This document shows positions 42,967-53,071 of a DNA stretch of 64,000 nucleotides, in pieces. The DNA comes from GCA-003244245 sp049673305 (lineage in GTDB: Bacteria > Actinomycetota > Actinomycetes > Mycobacteriales > Pseudonocardiaceae): assembly GCA_049673305.1 (NCBI GenBank), contig JBATXM010000077.1, forward strand, positions 1 through 64,000. The letters run 5' to 3'. The notes under the pieces are model-generated. The model saw only the letters and a list, made by a program, of their open reading frames with translations. It had not been told where the DNA came from and did no database searches. Both the position numbers and the translations under genes were made by a program. The number at the start of each line of letters is the position of its first letter. Positions within the stretch are counted from its first letter, which is position 1.

Positions 42967-45900
42967 GTGCGGCCTCCATGATGGCTTCGTCGATGTCTCG
43001 GCCGTCCCGCTGCGCCGCCGCTTGGGCGGCCAGCACCCGTTTGAAGTCCTTGGGCATGACTTTGCCGAACCGATCCACCGCCGCGTCCCAGTCAGCGAGC
43101 AACGCATGCGCCACGGCGGATTCAGTCTCGCTGTGATGCCGGGCCACCGCGTCAACCAGAAACGCTCGGTCGTGGTCGTCCAGCGGGTCCAGGTCGACCA
43201 TCTCCTGGTTGACCCGGTGACTGGGTATGTCGAGCACATAGGCGATCCCGCCGGACATCCCGGCCGCGAAATTGCGCCCGATCGGCCCGAGCACCACCAC
43301 CCGGCCGCCGGTCATGTACTCGCAGCCATGATCACCGACGCCTTCGACGACGGCCAGCGCGCCGGAGTTGCGCACGCAGAAGCGCTCCCCGGCCATCCCC
43401 CGTAGGAACGCCTCCCCAGACGTCGCGCCGTAGAGAATCACATTGCCGGCGATGATGTTGTGCTCCGCGACGAACTGCGCGTCGGGATGCGGGCGCACGG
43501 TGATCCGCCCGCCGGATAGGCCCTTGCCGACGTAGTCGTTGGCGTCGCCGACCAGCCGCAGCGTGATCCCGCGCGGCAGAAACGCCCCGAAAGACTGCCC
43601 TGCCGACCCGGCCAGGGTGATGTCGATGGTGCCATCGGGCAGCCCCGCCCCACCCCAGCGCCGGGTCAGCTGGTACCCGAGCATGGTGCCCACCGTCCGG
43701 TTAACATTGCGCACCGGCAGGTCCAACCGCACCGGTTCACCGCCGGCCAGCGCGCCCTCGCACAGTTGGATCAGCGTGTTGTCCAGCGCCGCGTCCAGCC
43801 CGTGGTCCTGCTCCCTGGTCTGGTGTCGCGGGGCTGCGGGATCTAGAGTGGACGGCAGATGCAGGATCGGCGACAGATCCAGCCCGGCTGCCTTCCAGTG
43901 ATCGATCGCCGGTCGGGTGTCCAGCATCTCCGTGCGCCCGATGGCCTGTTCCAGGGTGCGGAAGCCGAGTGCTGCCAGGTACTCGCGGACCTCCTGAGCG
44001 ATGAACTCGAAGAAGTTGACGACGTACTCGGCTTTGCCGGTGAACCTGGCACGCAGCACCGGGTTTTGGGTGGCCACTCCCACCGGGCAGGTGTCGAGGT
44101 GGCAGACCCGCATCATGATGCAACCCGAGACCACCAGGGGAGCGGTGGCGAAGCCGTACTCCTCGGCGCCCAACAGTGCGGCGATCACGACGTCGCGGCC
44201 GGTCTTGAGCTGGCCGTCGGCCTGCACGACGATCCGGTCCCGCAGCTTGTTGGCGATCAGCGTCTGTTGGGTCTCGGCCAGGCCCAGCTCCCAAGGCGTG
44301 CCGGCATGCTTGATCGAGGACAGCGGTGAGGCCCCGGTGCCGCCGTCGTGACCGGAGATGAGCACCACGTCGGAGTACGCCTTGGCCACCCCGGCGGCCA
44401 CCGTGCCGACCCCGACCTCACTCACCAGCTTGACGTGCACGCGGGCCCGCGGGTTGGCGTTCTTGAGGTCGTGAATCAGCTGCTTGATGTCCTCGATGGA
44501 GTAGATGTCGTGGTGCGGCGGCGGCGAGATCAGTCCCACTCCGGGAGTGGAGTACCGGGTTTTGGCGATCCACGGGTACACCTTGGTGCCGGGCAGCTGC
44601 CCGCCCTCGCCAGGCTTGGCCCCCTGCGAGATCTTGATCTGCAGATCGTCGGCGTTGACGAGGTATTCACTGGTCACGCCGAACCGTGCGGACGCCACCT
44701 GCTTGATCGCTGAGCGGCGCAGGTCCCCGTTGGCGTCGGGGGTGTAGCGATCGGCGTCCTCGCCGCCCTCACCGGTGTTGGACTTGCCGCCGAGCCGGTT
44801 CATCGCGATGGCCAGCACCTCGTGCATCTCCTTGGAGATGGATCCGTAGGACATGGCGCCGGTGGCGAAACGCTTGACGATCTCGCTGACCGGCTCCACC
44901 TCCTCAATCGGCACTGGCGGGCGCAGGTCCTGGCGGAAGGCGAACAGCCCGCGCAGGGTCATCAGCCGCTGCGATTGGTCATCAACGAGCCGGGTGTATT
45001 TCTTGAACACCTCGTAGCGGCCCGTTCTGGTGGAGTGCTGCAGCGTGAACACCGTCTGCGGGTTGAAGACATGCGTCTCGCCCTCGCGGCGCCACTGATA
45101 GTCGCCGCCGATCGCGAGCTCCCGGTGCGGAGCGTGCACCCCGTCGCGCGGGAAGGCCCGGCGGTGCCACCGCCCGACCTCATCGGCCAGCGTGTCGAAC
45201 CCGACCCCGCCGAGCCGGGAGGTGGTACCCGTGAAGCAGGAGTCGATGACCTCCGAGCCCAGCCCGATCGCCTCGAAGACCTGCGCGCCGGTGTAAGAGG
45301 CCACGGTGGACACGCCCATCTTGGACATCGTCTTGCGGACACCCTTACCCAGCGCCTTGATCAGGTTACGGGTGGCGGTCTTGGCGTCGATACCGCCCAG
45401 CAGGCCCCGGTCGGCGAGGTCCTCCACGGTGGCCATCGCCAGGTAGGGATTGACCGCCGCCGCGCCGTAGCCGATCAGCAGTGCGACGTGGTGCACCTCG
45501 CGAGCATCTGCGGCCTCGACGATCAGGCCTACCTGGGTGCGAGTCTTCTCCCGCACCAGGTGGTGATGTACCGCGCCGGTGAGCAGCAGTGACGGGATCG
45601 GCCCGTGCTCGGCGTCCACACCCCGATTGGACAGCACGATCAGCCGAGCCCCGTCCTCGACGGCTTCAGCGACCTCGACACAGATCTCGTTGAGCCGCAG
45701 GACCAGCGCTTCCCCGCCGCCGTGCACTTTGTAGACGCCCCGGACCGTGACGGCCTGGTACTCCGGTTGGTCGCCGTCGTCGTTGACGTGGACGATCTTG
45801 GCGAGCTCGTCGTTGTCCAACACGGGAAACGGCAGCACCATCCGGCGGCAGGAGCTGGCGCCAGTCGCCAGCAGGTTGGGCTGGGCGCCGAGCTGCGAGC

Positions 45901-47554
45901 GCAGCGAGGTCACCAGCTCTTCCCGGATCGCGTCCAGCGGCGGGTTGGTGACCTGGGCGAACAGCTGGGTGAAGTAGTCGAATAGCGGCCGGGAATGCCT
46001 CGAGAACGCAGCCAGCGGGGCGTCGTTGCCCATCGACCCGATCGGTTCCGCACCGGTGCTGGCCATCGGCGCCAGCAGCACACCCATCTCTTCCTGGGTG
46101 TAACCCATCGCCTGCTGGCGGCGCACCAGCGAGGCGTGGCTGAGCACCTCGCGCTCGCGCTCTGGCAGGTCCTCCAACCGGGTCAGGCCCCGGGCTACCC
46201 AGTCGAGGTAGGGGTGTTCGGCGGCGAGCTGGCCCTTGATCTCGTCGTCGCCCACGATCCGGCCGGCGGCGGTGTCGGCGAGGAACATCCGGCCCGGCTC
46301 CAGGCGCCCCTTGCGCACCACCGTGGTGGGGTCGATGTCCAGCACCCCGACCTCGCTGGCCAGCACCACCAGGCCGTCTTCGGTGACCCAGTATCGGGCT
46401 GGGCGCAGGCCATTGCGGTCCAGCACCGCGCCGATCACGGTGCCATCGGTGAACGCGACCAGTGCGGGGCCGTCCCAGGGCTCCATGAGCGTGGCGTGGA
46501 ACTCATAGAAAGCCCGGCGAGCGGAGTCCATCTCGGTGTGGTTCTCCCAGGCCTCCGGGATCATCATCAGCACCGCGTGCGGCATGGAGCGCCCGCCCAG
46601 GTGCAGCAGTTCGAGGACCTCATCGAAGGACGCGGAGTCGCTGGCTCCCGGGGTGACGACCGGGTAGATCCGATCCAGGTCACCGGGAATGAGATCGGTG
46701 GCGAGCTGGCTTTCCCGCGCGCGCATCCAGTTCCGGTTGCCGCGCAGCGTGTTGATCTCGCCGTTGTGCGCCACGTAACGATACGGGTGGGCCAGTGGCC
46801 AGGATGGGAAGGTGTTGGTGGAGAACCTGGAATGCACCAGCGCCAGTGAGCTGGTGACCCGCTCGTCGGACAGGTCGGGATAAAAGCTCACCAGCTGTTC
46901 CTCGGTCAACATCCCCTTGTAGACGATCGTGCGCCCGGACAGGCTCGGGAAGTAGACGTCAAGGTCGCGCTCTGCGCGCTTGCGCACGCAGTACACCCGC
47001 CGCTCCAGGTCCAGCCCGGTCACTGGCCCTTCCGTCGCCCCTGCCTCGTTCGCCCCTGTCTGCTCGCCGACGAGAAACAGCTGCTGGAAGCGGGGCATCG
47101 CCGAGCGGGCTGTCGGGCCGACGCCCTCCGGGTCAACTGGCAGCTCCCGCCAGCCCAGGACCCGCATGCCTTCCTGCGCCGCGATGCTTTCGATGGCCAC
47201 CATCGCCTCGGCCGCCGCGGTGTCGTCCCTCGGCAGGAACGCGGTACCGACCGCGTACTGACCCGGCTCGGGGAGATCGAAGTCGAGGATCTCTCGGAAG
47301 AAACCGTCGGGCACCTGGAAGAGGATTCCGGCGCCGTCACCGGTGTCGGGCTCCCCGCCCCGGGCACCCCGGTGTTCGAGGTTGCGCAGCGCAGTGAGAG
47401 CATTCTGCACGATCCGATGATCGCGGCGCCCGGCAAGGTCAGCCACGAAGGCCACGCCGCAAGCGTCGTGCTCGTAGGAGGGGTCGTACAGGCCCGCTGC
47501 GGGACGTCCACAGTATCTCGGGCTCGACCCGGCGAGCAGGGGGTTAGCGCTCAC
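42959..47554 (-). CDS. gltB: Glutamate synthase large subunit
   Basis: A 1531-residue enzyme that makes glutamate from glutamine and 2-oxoglutarate. After a propeptide the class II amidotransferase nucleophile is Cys32 in EHDACGVAFVADLAG. The FMN/synthase domain contains GHDGGTGASPLSSIKHAG and the 3Fe-4S cluster motif CIMMRVCHLDTCPVG. The C-terminal GXGXG beta-helix domain has GGRITVRPHPDA. GTG at 47554 follows CAGGAGG by five bases; ATG codons further upstream lack such a site. It forms the gltBD operon with the next gene. Confidence 0.95.
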
Positions 47555-47810
47555 GAGAGCCTCCTGTCGTCTCGATTGGGTTGATACACGCATCGGGACG
47601 ACGTGCACCCAGCTGCGGTAACTCGCAGGTTACCTCAGCGGGTTACCGGGTCGTTATCGCTTCCGGATCTCATCTGGCGTAGCTGCCCCGATGAGGAAGA
47701 GCGCGTGCCGCCCTAGTCCCCTCACCGGGAACTCAAGGCGCCCCGTCGACGCCTTGAGCTGGTTGCTTGTCATGATACCCCCTGGGGGCTCCTACCTGTG
47801 GTGGCGCTCA

Positions 47811-48497
47811 ATGAGGGTAACTTGGCGAGCTGTGACCCGTCTGGCGCGTGAACTGTTGGCCTCGGCCCGCAAGACCCTGGCCCCTGCGGAGAACGACAAC
47901 CGGTTGGTGCCGCTGATCGCCTCCGGTCAGGCGCCCCGGTCGGTGTTCGCCACCATCGCGGCCGAGGAGATTTGGATCGTGCGCAGTGACTGGCGCAGTT
48001 TCCTGACCATCGCCGCGCGCTGCACGGAACACAACAGCAGGGAACTGTTCGTCGGGCTGGCCGGAAGCGAAGGTCTCGCATTGGCCAAGCTGGATACGCT
48101 GGCACGGGCGAGCGGGTTGGACGAAGCCGCCCTGCGCGCCTACCAACCGAAGGCCGGCTGCCAGGCATATCCGGCCTACCTGGCCTGGCTGTGTTTGTTC
48201 GGCGAACCGGCCGACGTCGTCGTCGCGCTGATCGCCAACTTCACCGCGTGGGGCGACTACTGCGCCACCATTGCGGGTGCGATGCGCGAACGCTATGGCT
48301 TCGACGACGAGGCGTGCGGGTTCTTCGACTTCTTCGCCACCCCGGTGCCGGAGGTCGAGGAACAGGCCGTGGCCGCGCTGCAGGCCGGCATCGACGCGGG
48401 CCGGCAGACCACTGAGGCGTTCACCTATGGCCGGCTGTTCCAGGCCTACGAACTGATGTTCTGGAACACCATCGCGGACAGTGCCGCGCGGGATTAA
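47811..48497 (+). CDS. TenA/haem-oxygenase-fold protein
   Basis: The product has about 228 residues and is all-helical. RLVPLIASGQAPRSVFATIA, then AEEIWIVRSDWRSFLTIAAR, and CQAYPAYLAWLCLFGEPADV with a later YGRLFQAYELMFWNTI follow the TenA/thiaminase II layout. The diiron ligands of the oxidase relatives are not evident. The start is uncertain: ATG at 47811 or GTG at 47832, neither with a good ribosome binding site. It is divergent from gltB with about 256 bases between that hold no gene, and its stop overlaps the convergent peptidase stop. Function unknown. Confidence 0.6.
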   Translation: MRVTWRAVTRLARELLASARKTLAPAENDNRLVPLIASGQAPRSVFATIAAEEIWIVRSDWRSFLTIAARCTEHNSRELFVGLAGSEGLALAKLDTLARASGLDEAALRAYQPKAGCQAYPAYLAWLCLFGEPADVVVALIANFTAWGDYCATIAGAMRERYGFDDEACGFFDFFATPVPEVEEQAVAALQAGIDAGRQTTEAFTYGRLFQAYELMFWNTIADSAARD

Positions 48498-49728
48498 ACG
48501 TCGGACTCAGGGTGGGCAGGGGTGAGCAGGAATAGCAGGGTGGCGTGGTAGACGGCTTGGACGGTGGGGATGGTGTCGAGTTGGATGCGTTCGTCGGTGG
48601 CGTGCAGGCCGGTGTAGGTGACGCCGAACCCGGCGGTGGCGGGGATGCCGAGGCCCGCGAGGTAGTTGCCGATGTTGGACGGGCCGGCGATCTTGGCTTC
48701 GACGCCGACCCCGAAGGTGTGCGCAACTCGCAGCAGGGTGGTGCGTAGGGGTGAGTCGGCGGGTAGGGCGTAGGCGGGCCAGCGGGTGGTGAGTTGCACG
48801 AGGGTGGGCCGGGTGTCGGGCCAGTGGCTATCGACCCTGGCGATGACGTGGTTCACCAGCGCGGAAGCCGCTGTGTCGTCGAAGGTGGGGGTGGTGCGGA
48901 TGTCGATGTTGAGGGTGCACAGATCGGGAGTCACTGAGTAGCCCTGCCCGCCGTTGATGGCGGTTACGGTCATCTTGCCCGGAAGTGGGAAGTCCTCGCT
49001 GGCACCGTCGGGCAGCTCGGTTGTGGCGAGTTCGTGGGTGAGGTGTGCGGCCTTGTCGATCGCGTTGGGGGTTGATCTGCTGCCACCGGAGTGGGAGGCG
49101 ATGCCGTGGACGTGGATTTGGGTTCGGTAGATGCCGCGCCCGCCGATCACGAGTTTGTCCATGCCGGGGTATCCGATCATCACTCCGGCGATGTCGGCCG
49201 GCGCGTCGGGTCCTTCGAAGTAGCGGGTGGCGCCCCCGAAGCGGCCGGTGTGCTCGTCGAGGTCGAACAGCAGCACCACGCTGCCGTGCAGCTGCTCGGT
49301 GTTGGCGGCGAGCCGGGTAGCGAGGTGGCAGAAGATCGCTACGGCGGCCTTGGAGTCGGAGCTGCCGCGTCCCCACAGCCATCCGTCTTCGATGACACCC
49401 GAGGTGGGTGGATGCGTCCAGGCGTTCTCGTCGCCGAAGGGCGCGCTGTCCAGGCAGGCATCCAGCACCCATCGGGGACCCGGGTGCGCGCGCGGATCTC
49501 GGTGGTCAGGCCAACGACCGCTCCGGTGCTATCGCGCAGCACTGTGGTGGTCAGGCCGTGCGCCCGCATCCAGCCTGAGACCAGGTCGACGATGGGGTCG
49601 TAGGGATCGATACCGGCCCGGCTGGGGATGCGAACCAGCGCGCGAGTCACGTCAACGACCGAGCTCTGATCCTCCTTGGCCGCCGCCAGCACGCGGTAAT
49701 GGTCGACATCATGGTGACGCACACTCAC
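48494..49728 (-). pseudogene. M20-family metallopeptidase, interrupted by a frameshift
   Basis: GTG at 49728 follows AAGGAGG and opens SVRHHDVDHYRVLAAAKEDQ, LVRIPSRAGIDPYDP and VSGWMRAHGL. Near 49480-49492, in a CGCGCGC run, the frame must shift by one base; the other frame then continues with PRWVLDACLDSAPFGDENAW, the metal-site stretch WGRGSSDSK, LLFDLDEHTGRFGGA, ASHSGGSRSTPNAID and the rest to 48494. The two parts join to a full M20 peptidase of about 411 residues (dimerisation domain included). The lesion lies in a simple repeat and could be an assembly error. The substrate is unknown. Confidence 0.75.
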
Positions 49729-49872
49729 ACCTGCCCTCCTTAACCGGGATCACTGCTGGGGGTCCGAAGTACGGGCAGGGCCCGTATCGCCTCCACAGTC
49801 TCCATTGACGGTGCCGACCGGGGTGGCACCTGGCACGCCCACGTTCTCGCCCCCGCCAGCAAGGCCAGCTTG

Positions 49873-50694
49873 TCAGGGCTTTCGCCCGACGCCGCCGAAG
49901 TTGAACACCTCAACCTGAGTGCCGAGTTCGATAGCTTCGGGTCGCCACCGCGAACACGGCACCACGCCGGGCTCCAGCAGTTCAAGGCCATCGAAGAAAT
50001 GAATCAACTCCTGGCGGCTGCGGGCCGTGATCAGGGGTGTGGCGCTCTCATTCCACCGTCGTACAGCCTCAAGCATCACATCACGGCCCACTTCGGTCGT
50101 AGGGTCGCAGAGCACCAGGTGGCTGCCAGCGGGCAACGCCTCCACTAGCTGGTGCACGATCGTGTGCGCCACGTCGGTGTCCAGGATGTGCTCAACGACC
50201 CCTAGCAGCGTCAGCGCTATTGGTTGGGTGAAATCCAGGGTGTGAGCGGCGTCGCACAGAATCGCATCGGGATTGCGCAGGTCGGCATAGATGTAGTCGG
50301 TGGCGCCTTCCGGTGTGCTGTTGAGCAAAGCGCGGGCGTGTGCCAGGATCAGCGGGTCATTGTCGACGTAGACGATGCGGCACTCGGGCGCGATCGCCTG
50401 GGCGACTTCGTGGGTGTTGTTGGCGCTGGGCAGCCCGGTGCCAATGTCAAGGAACTGGCGGATCCCCACATCGGCGACCAAGTGGCGGACGGTGCGGACC
50501 AGGAAACCCCGCTGGGCGCGCGCGGCGGCGACGATCTGGGGAAGGACGGCACGAACCTGCTCGCCAACCTCGCGATCGGCCTCGTAATTGTCCTTGCCAC
50601 CCAGCCAATAGTTCCAGACCCGGGCCGTGTGCGCCTTGGTGACGTCGATGTCTGGCAGCCGTCCCCTGCGGGGTAGAGGTGGGCGCAGCATCAC
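49873..50694 (-). CDS. SAM-dependent methyltransferase, DUF574 (Methyltransf_19) family
   Basis: The product has about 273 residues. The family mark is VWNYWLGGKDNYEADRE near the N-terminus, followed by the SAM site QFLDIGTGLPSANNTHEVAQ and VYVDNDPLILAHARALL. The C-terminal part has GSHLVLCDPT and ELIHFFDGLELLEPGVV. GTG at 50694 (or ATG 50691) follows GGAGAGAGG; longer upstream frames lack such a site. These proteins are numerous in actinomycetes and their targets are mostly unknown. It stands alone. Confidence 0.85.
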   Translation of the reverse strand: MMLRPPLPRRGRLPDIDVTKAHTARVWNYWLGGKDNYEADREVGEQVRAVLPQIVAAARAQRGFLVRTVRHLVADVGIRQFLDIGTGLPSANNTHEVAQAIAPECRIVYVDNDPLILAHARALLNSTPEGATDYIYADLRNPDAILCDAAHTLDFTQPIALTLLGVVEHILDTDVAHTIVHQLVEALPAGSHLVLCDPTTEVGRDVMLEAVRRWNESATPLITARSRQELIHFFDGLELLEPGVVPCSRWRPEAIELGTQVEVFNFGGVGRKP

Positions 50695-50816
50695 GGGTGT
50701 TCCTCTCTCCGACTCGGGGTCATCCATACTAGGTTGCCGCCAGGCTGGGCGCTTGCCAGCATGGTCAAGCAGGCGGAAGAGCGTGCGTGGTCTGTTGCCG
50801 GCCTGGGAGGTCTTGG

Positions 50817-51479
50817 ATGAGCTCACCCTTGGAAGGCAAGGAGATCCGCCACGCGCTGCGGCGTTTCCGTTGGCGCGGTGCCAGGCGGTGGTGGTCCACG
50901 CGGGCCGCGATGGCCGTCACGGTCGTCACCGGCGCCGATGGTCCCGCGGTGCTGCTCACTCGGCGCCCCGACTCGGTGCGCAATGGACAGTTCGCGCTGC
51001 CCGGCGGGCGGATTGACCGCTGGGAGTCAGCATCCGACGCGGCCCGCCGCCAGCTGGCCGAGGAGCTCGGGATGCGGCCGCCGCCACAAGCGGTGCTGGG
51101 TTTGCTCGACGATTACGTCACCCACGCCAGACTTGTGATCACGCCAGTGGTGCTCTGGGCCGGTGAGCACGGGCAACCCCGTCGGCTCCACCAGGCTGTG
51201 CCCGAACAGGCTTCCCTGCAGGCCTCTACCGCCGAAGTCGTCGCCGTCCCGTTCACCGACCTCGACGTCGAGCCGGTATTTGTGGCGAGTTCGCTGTCCG
51301 GCCGCCCGGTGATCCGCCTGCCGCTGCACGGGGGATGGTTGCACGCCCCCACGGCCGCGGTGCTGCACCAGTTCCGCGAGGTGGTCCTGCATCGCCGACG
51401 CACCCGGGTCGCGCACCTCCAGCAGCCGGTGTACTCCCGCGTTGACCGGATCTCCCGACCCGAATTCAGCTCGGACTGA
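50817..51479 (+). CDS. Nudix hydrolase
   Basis: The product has about 220 residues. The Nudix box region reads GGRIDRWESASDAARRQLAEELGM; the motif REUXEEXGU is present as RQLAEELGM, so the first Glu is Gln while the two metal-binding Glu of EE are kept. Upstream is VLLTRRPDSVRNGQFALPGG. This form resembles CoA/NUDT7-type Nudix proteins, but the substrate is not certain. ATG at 50817 follows GGGAGG. It is divergent from the methyltransferase gene. Confidence 0.8.
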   Translation: MSSPLEGKEIRHALRRFRWRGARRWWSTRAAMAVTVVTGADGPAVLLTRRPDSVRNGQFALPGGRIDRWESASDAARRQLAEELGMRPPPQAVLGLLDDYVTHARLVITPVVLWAGEHGQPRRLHQAVPEQASLQASTAEVVAVPFTDLDVEPVFVASSLSGRPVIRLPLHGGWLHAPTAAVLHQFREVVLHRRRTRVAHLQQPVYSRVDRISRPEFSSD

Positions 51480-51698
51480 TCATTGTGCCGGATGAGGAAC
51501 GGCGATTCCCATGCCTTTGCTGAAAGTGTGCGCTTTGGCGACGCGGTACATTGTTGACTGGAGCTCGGAGATGACCCGGCGAGCGTCTTCAGCCTCCGAT
51601 GGCAGGGCGAACGAAATTCCCTCCGAGCTGTTGGCAGGAGAACTGTTCCCACCAATCCACGCGATACGCTTACCTGCGGGAATGATCGGGGTGCACCG

Positions 51699-52022
51699 AT
51701 GGTTGTACTGGAGGTGAAGGGTGATCGTACTGAGATCGTCATCGACGCTGGCAGCACCATTCGGATCTACGAGATCGAGGCTACCCGCAATGGTCGGCGG
51801 GTGGAGATCACCCACGGTCGCGGCATCGTGGAGGTCACCGAGGTCACCCGTGGTGGCACGCCGGTGCGCACCGCTCGGTTTATGGCCTCCCGCGTCCTTG
51901 CGCTCGTCGAGCACCCCGCTGCCCGACGAGCGACGCAGGAGGGCAAGCCGACCGGCCAGGTCGTTCCCCAACCTCGGGCAGGTAACAACCCGATCGTCCG
52001 TCAGCCCGCCAAGGCGATATAA
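51699..52022 (+). CDS. Small conserved-looking hypothetical protein
   Basis: A 107-residue protein with a beta-rich N-terminal half: MVVLEVKGDRTEIVIDAGST, then IRIYEIEATRNGRRVEITHG and IVEVTEVTRGGTPVRTARFM, followed by a disordered Pro/Gln-rich tail. The alternating pattern fits a small beta-barrel or sandwich. I have seen such sequences only as hypotheticals. It ends 14 bases before the convergent jetD stop. The 219 bases between the Nudix gene and this one show a possible open frame on the minus strand but no supported start. Confidence 0.55.
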   Translation: MVVLEVKGDRTEIVIDAGSTIRIYEIEATRNGRRVEITHGRGIVEVTEVTRGGTPVRTARFMASRVLALVEHPAARRATQEGKPTGQVVPQPRAGNNPIVRQPAKAI

Positions 52023-52036
52023 CCGTCTTGCTTCAC

Positions 52037-53071
52037 TCACAGGTTCCGCCAGTCCGATGTCGCCGTCAGGTAGGCCAGGCCCACCGCCTCCTGGGCAAGA
52101 CGGTGCCCCCCGGTGAGAAGCAGCCGGCAGGGTTGACGGTGCTGGGGATCGAGCCAGCCAACGAGCTCGTCCGCGCGCTGCGCGTCGAGGGGAAGCTGCG
52201 CATCGCGCCGGTGACCCATCGCGAGAAGCGCGGTGTAGAGCGCGGTCGCTGGTTGCACGGCCGGAAGACCACCCTGGCGGGCTAGTCGTGAGGCGGCGGC
52301 GGGTATCCGAAGACCTGCCGCGTCCAAATCACCGAAGTACCGGATCTCCCGGACCGCAGGCTTCATCGACGCCACCCACAGCACGGAGGACTCGAACCCG
52401 GCACCGGCACCCCAGGCCAGCGTTCCGACCCGGCCGGGTGCCTCGCTCAGTGCGCGGCGCAGCGAATCGAAGGTGTCGCTGTTCTCGACCACCAGGAGGA
52501 CATCCCCAGCGCCCACTGAGGTGATGTGCAGTGGCACCGTGACCCGGTAGGTCCGGAGCAGCTCCAGGGTCAATCGCCCCGGCCCGAACAGCGAGGTCCC
52601 CACCAACGTGTCGAGAGCCTTCTCCTCGCCCAGCAGTTCCAGCGAGCGTTCCCGCAGTGGCACCGGGGGCAGGGCTGCGCCCGCACCGCGAAAAAGCCAT
52701 GCGTTGACCTGTTTCAGCAGCTCGGCTTGCGCCCCGGTCACCCGTAGCGTCGCGGCCCACGACAGGTCGGGATGCCAGACCGGATCTCGGGTGGGACTGC
52801 GGGATGGATCCGGGGTGGGGATCGTGATGAAACGCGGCAGCGGTGGGCGCTGGGTTCGGTCGAAGGACGCAGCTGCGGGGAGTTCGATCGCCCCGGTCGC
52901 ATCCAGCTCGGCCAGGCAGTCGGCCAGGAGCTGCCGGCGGCGGGTGCTGCCCCGGGTCGCGGGATCGACCTCGTCGAACAGCCGCCACAGCTCCGGTAGG
53001 GGAACCCGCCTTCTGGGCCACCCGGCCAGCTGTTCCGCCAGCCGGCCCGCCCGGTTCGAGGATCCGCTCAC
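52037..53071 (-). CDS. jetD: Wadjet-type JetD (Toprim nuclease subunit)
   Basis: A 344-residue protein with a winged-helix-like N-terminal part and a C-terminal Toprim fold. The Toprim acidic residues are visible as Glu in LLVVENSDTFDSL (about residue 197) and DxD in RYFGDLDAAGLRI (about residue 246), as in DUF3322/DUF2220 JetD or MksG. In Wadjet systems JetD cleaves plasmid DNA once the SMC complex has extruded it. ATG overlaps the jetC stop in ATGA. At 344 residues it is slightly shorter than most. Cytosolic. Confidence 0.75.
   Translation of the reverse strand: MSGSSNRAGRLAEQLAGWPRRRVPLPELWRLFDEVDPATRGSTRRRQLLADCLAELDATGAIELPAAASFDRTQRPPLPRFITIPTPDPSRSPTRDPVWHPDLSWAATLRVTGAQAELLKQVNAWLFRGAGAALPPVPLRERSLELLGEEKALDTLVGTSLFGPGRLTLELLRTYRVTVPLHITSVGAGDVLLVVENSDTFDSLRRALSEAPGRVGTLAWGAGAGFESSVLWVASMKPAVREIRYFGDLDAAGLRIPAAASRLARQGGLPAVQPATALYTALLAMGHRRDAQLPLDAQRADELVGWLDPQHRQPCRLLLTGGHRLAQEAVGLAYLTATSDWRNL

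Noticed and set aside
47811..48497. TenA-like protein as a second diiron N-oxygenase
   Set aside because: The Glu-x6-Glu-x2-His and His-x3-Asp-x2-His patterns of the diiron oxidases are absent.
51480..51700. Minus-strand frame with a believable segment (AGKRIAWIGGNSSPANSSEG)
   Set aside because: No ATG, GTG or TTG start with a ribosome binding site in the plausible part; could be a fragment, but not supportable.
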